Assembly: GCF_905220565.1 (NCBI RefSeq)
Contig: NC_059406.1
Span: 9,062,001-9,126,000, forward strand
Direction: 5' to 3'
Source of the DNA: Melitaea cinxia
Taxonomy: Eukaryota; Arthropoda; Insecta; Lepidoptera; Nymphalidae
Length of the DNA: 64,000 nucleotides
Part shown: positions 44,201 through 52,382 of the stretch, piece after piece
Position numbering within the stretch: the stretch's first letter is position 1
How the letters are laid out: every line of letters begins with the position of its first letter
Notes under the pieces: generated by a model
What the model saw: the letters and a program-made list of their open reading frames with translations, nothing else
What the model was told of the DNA's origin: nothing
Database searches by the model: none
Made by a program: the position numbers and the translations under genes

Positions 44201-47200
44201 CTCTCGGAGTGGGGATTTGCGTTTCTACTCGTGTTATATCCGGTCTGGTTATGTCTTTGTGGGTCTCCCCCACGTTAAGCTGTCGATCCCGGTTATTATC
44301 GTAAACACCCGATAGCGATTGTTACTAATAGTGAGGTATATGTCCGCCACTCCGCAGTGGAGCAGCGTGGCGGATTAAGCTCGACCCTTCTCCTACATCA
44401 AAAAAGGGGCTTATTCCCGGCAGTGGGATGTCACAGGCTGAATCGTAACAGGAGAGCGACGGAAAAACTGGCATTTAATGGGGAAAGAGAAAAAAATTAA
44501 GATTTTACAGAGGTAGAGCACGGCCTACCGATCTAGAGCAGCCTGACTGGGAAAACATCTCCTCCTCAACCGTTCAGAAGATCACAGCTAAATAGCACAG
44601 CTCTCAAACAGTGTTGTGTTCTTGTGGTAACGAGAACTCCTGGGGCCATTGGGGGAATCGGCAACGCGCTTGCGATGCTGATGAGTGAGGTACTAATATG
44701 TGCTGGTAATATTGCTTTTGCCATTAATTACAATCTCTTAAAATATTTTTTTTTCAGCGATTACGAAATTTTGGGCTAATTATGTAGTAGATTTTACGCA
44801 AGTTTACATGGTAATTAGTTTAATTTGCTAAATCAATTTACATAACGCTATATAATAATAACATGAATAGGAAATTTAAAAATTTTAAAAATTTCTACAC
44901 TTTTGCAGTTGCATCAAACAAAACTGCCCGAAATGGGAGGCACATTTAGCAGTTGTGGTTAACTTTAATCTCAGCTTCTACTAACTTCAAAATCTTTTAA
45001 ATATTTTTACTTTGATACACCTTTTAAAGGTTCTCAAAGTAATAACAGGCATATTTCTGCATACCAAAATCAAATATATACTTGAAATAAAACTATAACG
45101 GAAATTCTTTACATTGAAGATATTTTTGATAATTTGTGGTCGTGTTTGTTTCGTGTTTCGTTTTCGTGTGTTTTATTTTGTCTATCTTTTGTTAACTTAG
45201 CCGAGCACCTCGGTAAAACTGTTGAAACTGGATAAGTCTTAAGCTCATCATATTAAGCTCACTAGGTGCTAAATTACTGGATACTAATAATTTCAATCTT
45301 TAATCTTTCAATCTTTGAACGTACGACTCATCTTCGATTGGTGCTGCTTACATATTACCTTAAAAGCTTTAGTATGAAGTTTCATGTAAGTTAAAAATAA
45401 ATAATAAAATACCTCAATTGGAGTCGCTCGTTTGGTATCGCCGATTTTTTGGTATCTTTCTTTGAGTGTATCAGCTTTTAAACCCTGCCAGGGTAAGGAA
45501 CCACGTAAAAAATACATAAACATATGCCCCAGAGCTTCTAGGTCGTCGCGTCTAGATTGTTCTGGAAAAAACATATATTTGAATAATTTAATTGAAAAAA
45601 TATAAAATCATTTCGTCGTTTAGGTAACTATTTTCTAATTATGTCATTTGTTTTTCACGGACTTATTACAGATTTTAGGTTCATGAGGTTATCGATTCCA
45701 ATGTACACACTTCCAAGTAATACTAAGCTAACTTGATTTGTCGTAGCTATACAAAGAAGTTTCTATAGAAAAAATGTTAATATTTACTACATTACTAAAG
45801 CAATTTTTTTATTAAGGGTTTTAAAAAAATTGAAATAACTAAAACTAAGTTCGCGCAGTATTCTTCGGATGTATTTTTTAGATATCTTTATTGGAGAATA
45901 CATATATGTATTAAAATTGTAATGCATGTAATATACGTGTATATGTCCACTAAGTCTTCACATAAAACTAAAACAAACAATACAAAGATGGGGAAGTATT
46001 AAGAATAACTCACTCACTCACCTCTGCCTATCGCAGTCCAATGCTGGACATAGGCCTCCACAAGTTCGCGCCAAAAATGGAGTGAACTCATGTGTTTTGT
46101 TCATAGTCACCACGCTGAGAGGGAGGATGTATTATTTGAAATAATTATAAAATATATCCATACCTTTCCCTAAATGTGTATTTATTGACATGTATCTCGC
46201 AGTCCCAGTTAGTGACTTGTGCTCCCGGTAAGGGATATGTTTGTTTGTCTCTAAGTCTATATATTCTTTGGCCAAACCGAAATCTGAAAAATAATTTACT
46301 TCGTATTATTTACATAGTTTAAATTCAAGTGTCATCATATTTTGTTTTAACTAAAATACAAAGTTTTCAGTATTTCTTATTGCAAAACTACAATTTACTA
46401 CTTACTGCTGTTACTGAAAAACATCGTTTATTTGTTATATCAAATTTCTTTCACATTTGTAATTGAATTATTAACAGTTTCAACTTTAATTTTAACAACA
46501 TATTTGTTATATTTAACAAAAAGATCCTAACATTTATATATTAAACGTCGTTTTATATAAGACATGTATGTACTAAAAATAACCTGTGCTATTAATTAGT
46601 GAGTCTCGTGTCCTAAGTGGTAACAATTGAGACGCTTAAAGAGCAAATCGATTTACTAATTTTAAAGTACTTAAGCCTTTAGATATATTAGATGTATGTA
46701 GTACAAAAATATTATTTTTAGATAATAATGAAAACCACATTTTTTTTACGAAATGAATGAAAAAATGAAAATTTAATGAATTTTAAATGTTAACATTTTT
46801 TGATACATTTTTATCTTATTTACATAAATTTGTTTATCTTTTTTATATTATTATGTTATTTTATCGTTTTAGTAACAACAAATTATAGAAATTAGTAATA
46901 TATGATATCAGTAGCAAAGTCCTACAAAAAGCTGTCTGTACCGCATTACAACCGCAGACCGCGTTGTCTCAAAGATTGTGTTACTTCACCGAACTCATTG
47001 TACCGAGTTACCTAACGACACTATTGTGTCGGCTCGCTATCTTGTCATCACGGTATAGTTACGAAGTCTAGTCAAATCTTTATAGTATAAACTATCTTTT
47101 CACGTATACACGTGTTATAGACTACAAAAATTAAGTTTCTAGCGATGTACAGTTCGTATATCAATTGTTATCTACCCAAGAAATAGCATAATGTATTTTG

Positions 47201-50200
47201 ATTAGATTTTTATCTCTTTAAATTAAAAGAATTCGAGTGTTTTAAAAATATACTCGTAAATATTTATTTTTGATCAGATTTGAATAATCTATACAAATAA
47301 ATAAAATTGGAGTGTCTGTTTGTAATACACGGTACATATACCAAAATAACATTTTTTACAATTTTTGTCTGTCTGTCTTTCTGTTTGTCTGTCTATCTGT
47401 TTGTTCCGGCTAATCTCTGGAACGGCTGGACCGATTTTGACGGGACTTTAACTGGCAGATAGTAGATGTAATAAGGAGTAACTTAGGCTACTTTTATTTT
47501 TAGATATTTATTTATCTTATAACTTTGCAAACTGAACAATAATTTTCTTGTTAAATTCCACGCGGACGAAGTCGCGGGCACAGCTAGTTTAAAAATAAAT
47601 TTGCTTTGTTTCAATCGTTTATTGAACATTCCAACTATCATTAATAATAATGAATTGAAGAGTATTAAATTCACTATCAGACGTTAAAAATGGGTCTAAA
47701 GACAGCTGACGCGGTAACGGTTTCCTATCCACATTGTCTGCAGTGCATAATGGGATTACGAAGGTCAAGTGTATCGATTCGCGAAAACTGGGCCTTGTTG
47801 ATTCAAGGTGGCGAGCGAAACTGCGGCACGAATTAAACTTTAATACCATAATATATTACCATACATTAAAAAAACAGTAAATACCATAATAAATGTTAGT
47901 AATTACATTAATATTTTTAAATTTTAATATAAATAAATGAATACCGGCGATCTGTAAAGAGTTTTGAGCTCGGTCAGAAGAATTAGAATATCAAGAACAC
48001 TTACAATTTATATGATTTCTTGTATAAACTAGTAGTTTCAATATAAACCAACCATTATCTTATATCTCTACAATAATAAAAATAAGGGATCAGTTAGAAA
48101 CGACATCCAACCTTTACGGTATCTCGAAATGTAATTTACGTTTGAAAAAAAAATTGTCCAAATCCATTCATAAGTAAAGTAAGTTTCAATGTAATTTTAT
48201 TTAAAAATGGACACCGACCTAAATTATAAACGGTATACGATTATACACAACATTTCATCAAAGTAGAACGTTTAAGTAATAGGCCACTATTTGTCTTGAC
48301 ATAGTTGCACGTTACATTTCAACTTAAATAATTTTATACATGGATCACGACTTCACTTTGAATTAACATTGAATAATATTTATTTAAAAAATAATATATA
48401 AATGTATAAACATTTGTATATCAGTCGGATGTTACCGAAATCACAGAAATTTAAGTTGATTACCTTCGATACAGACGGACCGTAAATGTCCTTACACAAT
48501 TACTTATTTATAAACATTTAACTAATCCTTTTGCACCAAAACTGTCTTTTTTTAAGAATTTGTGTTTATAATTTAAGCAAATATAATAAAAGTCGACTCA
48601 CCAATGATGTGTATGATTTTTTCCCTTTTACTCGTAGCTCTACCTATTAAAAAATTCTCGGGTTTCACGTCCCGATATATTAAATGTCTCGTGTGGACAT
48701 ATTCGATGCGATGTAACTGTAACAAATGGACGTCTATTAAGCGTCTAAAGTTGCAAAGATTAGAATTAATTACGAGGATTACGTTTCCATTCAGGATCGT
48801 AATGAATTTATACGTCCACACAAATTGAATACTTTTATTCTACACAATTCTATTGTTAGAAATACATTTAAAAAATATAAAGAATATAAGCATTAAACTA
48901 AACGACTCATAATGAAACCATCACCATACATTTCTAAGCTCTAGCAAATAGAAGCAATAGTACCTATAAGTTCAGTAGTAAGCATACTTGTGCCTACACT
49001 AATGGTTGTTTGAAATATATATATAGCTTAGAAATCGTATGTTGTATATGTGGTTTAATTTAATACTTTTTAATTGAATCCACCTGTACAGTAATGCATT
49101 ACCGAATACCTTTTAATTGTTTATATAAAATTATTAGCTATCATGTTCTGTAGTAGAAATTTGTAACGGTGTGTAGAGTGTGATTAAATCGTCAACTCGT
49201 GTTGTCAAAGTCAATCATTCATTTAATCAGTTTAGGCAACTGACAACCAAGATCTAGGCCATACAAACAGGCAAACGTTGCCCTTATTAGCTGCACAATA
49301 AACTCAGCTCGTATTAGAACCGTAATAAGAGATCACTGTAATAGCGATATGATCATCGATCAATAACACGAAAACAAACAAATTATTAATACTTTACACT
49401 ATTCGAACAATAGACAAACATCATTAGTAACTATTAGGATTTAACACGAGTTTATAGGTATCATAAGTAAAATATGAAATATTATATACTAATTTCGTAA
49501 AAAAATTGTGACGAAACAAAATTTTAGCAACCATAGCCCGCCTGCCCAGCGTGGTGACTATGGGCAAAACACATGAGTTCACGCCATTTTTGGCACATAC
49601 TTGGGAGGCCAATGTCCAGCAGTGGACTGCGATAGGCTGAAGTGAAGATATAGCAAAAATCTTGTACTAATATAATTTTTTTTAGGCACGATTGAAAATT
49701 ATAACCTTAGACTTATGGATAGGGTAAAGTCTAGTAAGCCAGACTGTCAAAAATGTTATATGTCTCCAGGACAGTCTACAGTTGTTTAGTCTGGCCGATG
49801 ATCAGACGATGTGTATAAGTGAGTCAATCAAAAGTTAAGTCATTTTATAAGTATAGATTATTAAAAGAAACTCACCAGCTGCATGGCGATCATCAACACA
49901 GTCTTTAAAGAGAAGCGACGGCCGCAAAGGTCGAACAGGTCCTCTAGCGACGGCCCGAGCAGTTCCATGACCAAGGCATTGTATTTACCGCAAGGGCCGA
50001 AGTAGTACACCTCGGGTATGCCTTCTGCTGTTGATGGCGCTACGGGGACCGACGGGAATAAGGAGAGGAGGAAAGAAGACAGACATACATTTAGTACTTA
50101 CGTTTTAGACACAGCGTAGCATTGCTCTCGCTCGAACCTAGCATTGACACAACACTGAAGCCGATATGACGAGAGCAATGCTCGTTTTAAACGTTACGTG

Positions 50201-51257
50201 GGGCCCTACCAGCGTCATGACCATGTTGCGACAACATTCAATATCGGTTGCGGTGTTGTGTCCGAAAAACGCGTTTCTATTTATCGTTAACGACTTACTA
50301 GCTGCACAGCGATCATAAGGACCGTCTTGAGCCTGAACCTTCTGCCGCAGTGAACGAACAGGTCCTCTAAAGAGGGACCTAACAACTCCATGACCATGGC
50401 GTTGTAGCGGCCGCCACAAGTACCCAAGTAGTATACTTTTGGTATGCCCTCTAAGCAACAATTTTTATTGAATATTGCATAATAATAATAATAATTGGTT
50501 GGTACTAGATATGAATGTCTAATTGATTTGATTCGAAAAGTATTTAAACCTGTATTTGTGCCAAACGATTTTTTATAAATGCCATGAAATATTTTAACGA
50601 CACAATACGCATTACATATTTTTCATTACATATATGTTTTCAAGAAAACAAACAGAAAACAAACTTTTTTTCTCAAATTAGTATAACAAAGTGAAAAGTA
50701 TTCATTAAGTTTAAATTATTTATTGAATTGTTTATAATGTAATTAAAGCGTTTGGAAATCTGTTCATTGATATTACGCTTAACGTTCTATTTTAAACTAA
50801 GCAGGTGCACTCTAAGCATTTTCCTAACTAGTGGCAAAATCACTCTTATGAAATCTTGCTGGCATTGTATATAAACTGTTCTGTCTCGTAAACAATAACC
50901 GACGGCAGCGTGAGTGATTAATCCATTTGAAGCGATTTAGATAAAAACATTAAATACACCCAAATACGAGGGGATCACGGTGTCCATTCAGCATATTTCA
51001 ACTAATTTTTACCATTTTGAGATAAAAAGTCCTTAAAAACACAATTGTAATTATCACATTGTATACTGGTTTACTATGTTTATAAATGTATCCTATATTT
51101 AATATTAAACAAACTATATCTAAAAATAATATGAATCAACACTCACCGTGCGTCCCTAATAGTTTGTAAAATCGGTACTCTAGATGTAGTTGTGGAGCCT
51201 TGGATTTCATTGGCTCCATCTTAATCGCTACGTGTTCATTGTTGTAGAGATTTTTTC
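32189..51257 (-). CDS. gish: Casein kinase 1 gamma (gilgamesh), N-terminus beyond window
   Basis: Joining 51257-51147, one of 50450-50299 or 50024-49876, then 48716-48602, 46283-46164, 45561-45413, 44172-44002, 40806-40726, 37863-37738, 33909-33803 and 32246-32189 gives a frame of 394-395 residues ending in TGA. In the shorter form, the VAIK lysine is residue 12, the catalytic YRDVKPEN Asp is 102, DFG is 125-127, and the CK1 signature SIN is 157-159. The gamma-specific linker [16 protein letters not shown] and VVSSTNGEL follows, then [11 protein letters not shown]. Family knowledge: a membrane-anchored Ser/Thr kinase that phosphorylates LRP6/Arrow-type Wnt receptors; the Cys-rich tail is the lipid-modified membrane anchor. 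The glycine loop and start codon are past 64000. Confidence 0.96.
32247..33802 (-). other. Last gish intron
   Basis: AT-rich. It contains a short direct duplication (33672-33735) of the unit GAGTGGGTAGCGTGTGCGTG-CGTGTAT just downstream of the retained-intron stop, and no recognised element. Long AT-only inverted pieces (32820-32880, TAAATATTTT and mirror) are present. Confidence 0.5.
33672..33735. repeat. Two-copy minisatellite, GTGCGTGCGTGTATG unit
   Basis: GAGTGGGTAGCGTGTGCGTG appears twice in succession, about 30 bp apart, each followed by CGTGTAT. It is a CA/TG-rich simple-repeat expansion beside the penultimate gish exon. Confidence 0.7.
33803..33909 (-). CDS. gish: gish penultimate coding exon
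   Basis: Acceptor GTCTTCAG and a weak donor GTCAGT bound 107 nt. Reads [20 protein letters not shown], then [15 protein letters not shown]. It leaves AA, which with the A of the next exon makes Lys before the Cys triplet. If the intron is kept, the frame runs 15 more codons to a TAA at 33754-33756. Confidence 0.9.
35466..36034 (-). mobile_element. Family-B SINE, reverse, split by a solo LTR
   Basis: It is bounded by AAAAAATCTTA at 35455-35465 and 36035-36045, an 11-bp target duplication. It reads backwards from TAATATCCCACTGCTGGC to GATCGAACCCGCAACCGC (B-box) and GTTGCGCCAACG (A-box side). The copy at 15719-16046 supplies the uninterrupted order. Confidence 0.8.
35596..35796. mobile_element. 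Solo LTR (about 201 bp)
   Basis: Starts TGTTATAACCCTG and ends GGCTCCTAACA (TG...CA with short inverted ends TGTTA/TAACA). It is flanked by GATC on both sides (35592-35595 and 35797-35800), a 4-bp target duplication. It carries an AATAAA at about 35746. The interior retrotransposon is gone; 4-bp duplication suggests a gypsy- or BEL-type parent. Confidence 0.75.
36197..36478 (+). mobile_element. Helitron-like element (family H3), full length
   Basis: Inserted between A and T: A|TCTATACTAATCTTATAAAG at the start and GTGGGCACGAGTCGG-CTAG|T at the end. GATCCGATCATGAAAATTC follows the start. Related 5' ends are at 2429 and 60424. Confidence 0.78.
37738..37863 (-). CDS. gish: gish Gly-rich linker exon
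   Basis: Acceptor AATTTCAG; the donor starts GTACAA. The 126-nt exon is 42 codons, phase 0 at both ends. Reads [17 protein letters not shown], then [15 protein letters not shown] and [10 protein letters not shown]. The last block is conserved in the family. Confidence 0.9.
38010..38205 (+). mobile_element. Decayed family-B SINE fragment
   Basis: Shows GGTTCGCGGGTTCTATCTCC, GCACATGACAAATAATTGTA and TTGTCGAGGTCTGGGCATTT in family order, then a degenerate end with GTTGAGTATGAAGCG. Confidence 0.55.
39476..39938. mobile_element. Family-C inverted-repeat MITE, intact (463 bp)
   Basis: The left arm GTTCGATTCTTAACTGCGTT, AAATGGGGGGTTT, CACGTGAAAAAA, TAGCCC is mirrored by the right arm GGGCTAAAATTTTTTTTCAC, GCGGTACGTGATC, CCCCCATTTTAAGGAACGTA, AGTCGAAC. 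Arms are about 150-180 bp. There is no coding capacity. Confidence 0.78.
40253..40318 (-). CDS. gish: Candidate gish cassette exon (22 codons, acidic)
   Basis: Preceded on the - strand by a good pyrimidine tract and acceptor (CTTTTTTGTCGGTGCAG) and followed by GAG|GTTTGG. The 66 nt are open in phase 0, exactly the phase of the exons on either side (40726-40806 and 37738-37863). It reads [20 protein letters not shown], then GE. Inclusion would insert an acidic segment in the linker. It is a prediction from splice signals only; the +3 to +6 donor bases are weak. Confidence 0.35.
40726..40806 (-). CDS. gish: gish linker exon
   Basis: Acceptor TTATTTTAG and donor GTAAGC bound 81 nt, 27 codons, phase 0 at both ends. 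Reads [20 protein letters not shown], then RHQPFHK. The STPVGS start is the conserved CK1-gamma junction after the kinase domain. Confidence 0.92.
41264..41338 (-). CDS. gish: Candidate gish cassette exon (25 codons, basic)
   Basis: On the - strand CTTACCGCAG precedes it and AAG|GTCAGT follows. The 75 nt are open in phase 0, matching the flanking junctions 44002 and 40806, and read [20 protein letters not shown], then NKSDK. It would split the conserved TM|STPVGS junction, which counts against routine use. An alternative reading is a chance frame with a signal-peptide-like upstream stretch. Confidence 0.2.
41749..41985. repeat. Possible non-autonomous element with ATCACGTGA ends
   Basis: GGGGGTCGTCAATTAATCAC at the left and TCTACGTGATTAAGGGAGAT at the right are roughly mirrored. 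Several CACGTG/TACGTGAT motifs lie inside, with a C run at 41868-41877. The family is not recognised. Confidence 0.35.
44002..44172 (-). CDS. gish: gish C-lobe end exon (GC-rich)
   Basis: Acceptor CCGGCAG and donor GTGAGT bound 171 nt. Reads [20 protein letters not shown], then [20 protein letters not shown] and ends EFDWTGKTM. The exon is strikingly GC-rich with C/G at nearly all third positions, while neighbouring exons are AT-leaning. A family-B SINE fragment starts about 75 bp beyond its acceptor. Confidence 0.95.
44247..44450 (+). mobile_element. Family-B SINE, 3' part
   Basis: Reads TTTGTGGGTCTCCCCCACGT, CGATCCCGGTTATTATCGTA, GGAGCAGCGTGGCGGATTAA and GGCAGTGGGATGTCACAGGC. The tRNA-like head is missing. 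Confidence 0.75.
44512..44690 (+). mobile_element. Family-A SINE, partial
   Basis: Reads GAGGTAGAGCACGGCCTACC, GAGCAGCCTGACTGGG, CAGAAGATCACAGCTAAATA and CGGCAACGCGCTTGCGATGC, then stops before the 3' end. Confidence 0.7.
45413..45561 (-). CDS. gish: gish C-lobe exon
   Basis: Acceptor TTTTTCCAG; the donor starts GTATTT. The 149-nt exon reads [20 protein letters not shown], then [20 protein letters not shown] and DTKRATPIE. This is near-invariant CK1-gamma sequence. It ends on a codon boundary. Confidence 0.95.
45562..46163 (-). other. gish intron
   Basis: AT-rich; a reverse family-R LINE end occupies 46010-46125, about 40 bp from the donor of the adjoining exon. Nothing else was found. Confidence 0.6.
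46010..46125 (-). mobile_element. LINE 3' end (family R), reverse fragment
   Basis: Reads CTGCCTATCGCAGTCCAATG, TAGGCCTCCACAAGTTCGCG, ACTCATGTGTTTTGTTCATA and GTCACCACGCTGAG. This is the reverse complement of the 3' consensus seen at 836-1063. Confidence 0.7.
46164..46283 (-). CDS. gish: gish DFG and activation-segment exon
   Basis: Acceptor TTTTTCAG and donor GTATGG bound 120 nt. Completes Asp and reads [20 protein letters not shown], then [19 protein letters not shown]. The CK1 SIN motif replaces the usual APE. It ends one base into a Glu codon. Confidence 0.95.
46284..48601 (-). other. gish intron
   Basis: Contains one full helitron-like element (47288-47587). A - strand open stretch at 47619-47849 is noted but not supported as an exon. 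The rest is AT-rich. Confidence 0.6.
47288..47587 (+). mobile_element. Helitron-like non-autonomous element (family H1), full length
   Basis: A|TCTATACAAATAAATAAAAT at the start and GACGAAGTCGCGGGCACAG-CTAG|T at the end, with a GTCTGTCTGTC run and GGACCGATTTTGACGGGAC inside. The reverse copy is at 12667-13001. Ends and A/T junction fit helitrons. Confidence 0.82.
48602..48716 (-). CDS. gish: gish catalytic-loop exon
   Basis: Acceptor TTGTTACAG and donor GTGAGT bound 115 nt. Reads [20 protein letters not shown], then [18 protein letters not shown]. It contains the catalytic Asp and Lys (RDVKPEN), and the last base starts the DFG Asp codon. Confidence 0.95.
48717..49875 (-). other. gish intron
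   Basis: AT-rich, with a LINE 3' end at 49535-49650 about 225 bp from exon B. No other feature was found. Confidence 0.6.
49535..49650 (+). mobile_element. LINE 3' end (family R), fragment
   Basis: Reads CCCGCCTGCCCAGCGTGGTG, ACACATGAGTTCACGCCATT, AATGTCCAGCAGTGGACTGC and GATAGGCTGAAGTGAAG. 5' truncated. Confidence 0.7.
49876..50024 (-). CDS. gish: gish alternative kinase exon B (downstream copy)
   Basis: Acceptor AACAGCAG and donor GTGAGT bound 149 nt. It reads [20 protein letters not shown], then [20 protein letters not shown] and TVLMIAMQL. This is the canonical CK1-gamma sequence for this region, so exon B is likely the ancestral, constitutive-like choice. It joins in frame to 48716. 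Confidence 0.93.
50025..50298 (-). other. gish: Short intron between the two alternative gish exons
   Basis: Only 274 bp. It contains two interlocking inverted repeats: 50118-50130 with 50170-50182 (13 bp, perfect) and 50146-50167 with 50241-50262 (10 bp, a 5-base mismatch, then 7 bp). On the pre-mRNA these could fold around the exon A to exon B splice choice. Confidence 0.7.
50299..50450 (-). CDS. gish: gish alternative kinase exon A (upstream copy)
   Basis: Acceptor TTGCTTAG and donor GTAAGT bound 152 nt. With the split Glu it reads [20 protein letters not shown], then [20 protein letters not shown] and [10 protein letters not shown]. This is the hinge and alpha-D/E region of the C-lobe. 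It has the same phase at both ends as exon B, one more residue, and differs at about a dozen positions, several of them charge changes (E to K, D to V, L to H, S to R). Codons are widely diverged from exon B, so the duplication is old and under selection. Using both would duplicate the region, so they are most likely mutually exclusive. Confidence 0.88.
50451..51146 (-). other. gish intron upstream of exon A
   Basis: AT-rich, about 700 bp, with a short AAT repeat at 50480-50495. No element recognised. Confidence 0.6.
51147..51257 (-). CDS. gish: gish exon with VAIK lysine (N-lobe)
   Basis: Acceptor TTTTCAG and donor GTGAGT on the - strand bound 111 nt. It completes a Gly codon, then reads [20 protein letters not shown], followed by [14 protein letters not shown]. 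This is the CK1-gamma N-lobe including the ATP-anchoring lysine. It ends one base into a Glu codon, matching both alternative exons downstream. Confidence 0.95.
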
Positions 51258-51324
51258 CTGAAAATAAAATATTGACTTTAATATCATTTATATAAAACAA
51301 TCTGATGGGTGGTTACGGCAGTAA

Positions 51325-51625
51325 AGAATATAGCCACCCCCTCTTTTCTCGTGGGTGTCGTAAGAGGCGACTAAAGGATAACACAGTTCAACTACCACCT
51401 TGGAACTTAAAAGGTCGACCGATGGCGGGATAACCATCCAACTGCTGGCCTTGAAATATACAGGCCGAAGATGGGCAACAGCGTCATTGGTACGACAAAG
51501 CCAGCTCTGCGATCACCAACGCGCCTGCCCAGCGTGGTAACTATGGGCAAAACACATGAATTCGCACTATTTTTGGCGTGAGCTTGGGGAAGCACTGGAC
51601 CGCGATAGGCTGAAGTGGCATAGAA
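51325..51625 (+). mobile_element. LINE 3' end (family R), long copy
   Basis: Shares ATAGCCACCCCCTCTTTTCT, GTGTCGTAAGAGGCGACTAA, GGCGGGATAACCATCCAACT and CGCCTGCCCAGCGTGGTAAC with 22410-22712. It ends CACTGGACCGCGATAGGCTG. Confidence 0.75.
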
Positions 51626-51734
51626 AAATAATGAGGGCTTATTTCACCGGTTGCCGTTAAAGCTATTTGACGTATGACGGTAACCAAGAGATAAGTTTAT
51701 TTTTTATTTTTATTTTTATTCATTGAATTTCCAT

Positions 51735-52127
51735 TTATTTATGAGATAGTTCTTTTTGCAGCCTTCGAAACTTAAAATTGTAGTTTATTATATAATTGCG
51801 ATGGAACAGGCCCGCATAATAATAACATATTTTACCTTCGTTGGGAGCAAGATATATTTTACCAATAGACGTGACGCAACAGGATCCTAATATTATATAT
51901 ACACAGAACAACAAATGTTTAAGATTTACGTTGTGTGACGCAGAGATTTCTGCGATCTTTCTTAGAATTACAGTTACAAATTGTTCGATGTCTGTAAACA
52001 TTTTTGTATTTACATCATAAAAATGCAGTTCCCGACAAATATTACATTTAAGATAGAAGAACAGATGGCCCGTTATTGACATTGAATGAAATTGACTACT
52101 TTGTAACTCAAAATTTGCCGTAGCCAA
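51735..52127 (-). other. Unidentified open frame, up to 130 codons
   Basis: Open on the - strand, but its 5' end is not ATG; the first ATG is 14 codons in (MSITGHLFFYL). It includes CNICRELHFYD and a hydrophobic run LLFCVYIILGSCCV. No family is recognised and no splice signals tie it to gish. It may be chance or an old repeat. Confidence 0.15.
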
Positions 52128-52382
52128 GTAGGGTAATGAAATTATTTTATCTCTAAGATAGCTGTTTCATGGAGTATTAAGTGTTTTAACTGAATATGAA
52201 AACTATAATAAAATTGAATATCTAAGATTTTTACTTAATAATTTAATACATACTTAAGTTAATAATCAACTAATTAGTAATTACTTCTTTTGTAATCAAA
52301 TATAAAGTGGAGATGTTGAACAAACAGAATTTAATTACTTTTTTTCTTAATAAAGGTTTACATAAATCGTAAGACGAATATA

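Larger units (their letters stand above)
44173..45412 (-). other. gish intron with two SINE pieces
   Basis: Contains a family-B 3' part (44247-44450) and a family-A part (44512-44690). The stretch 44700-45412 has no feature seen. Confidence 0.6.

Noticed and set aside
43946..44315. Open frames of up to 109 codons on the + strand over a gish exon
   Set aside because: Same GC effect; the - strand frame is clear CK1-gamma sequence.
47619..47849. - strand open stretch of 76 codons with two possible CAG acceptors, containing [18 protein letters not shown]
   Set aside because: It lies in a gish intron within the DFG junction (a split Asp codon). Adding it would break the kinase core, and no donor in the right phase was found.
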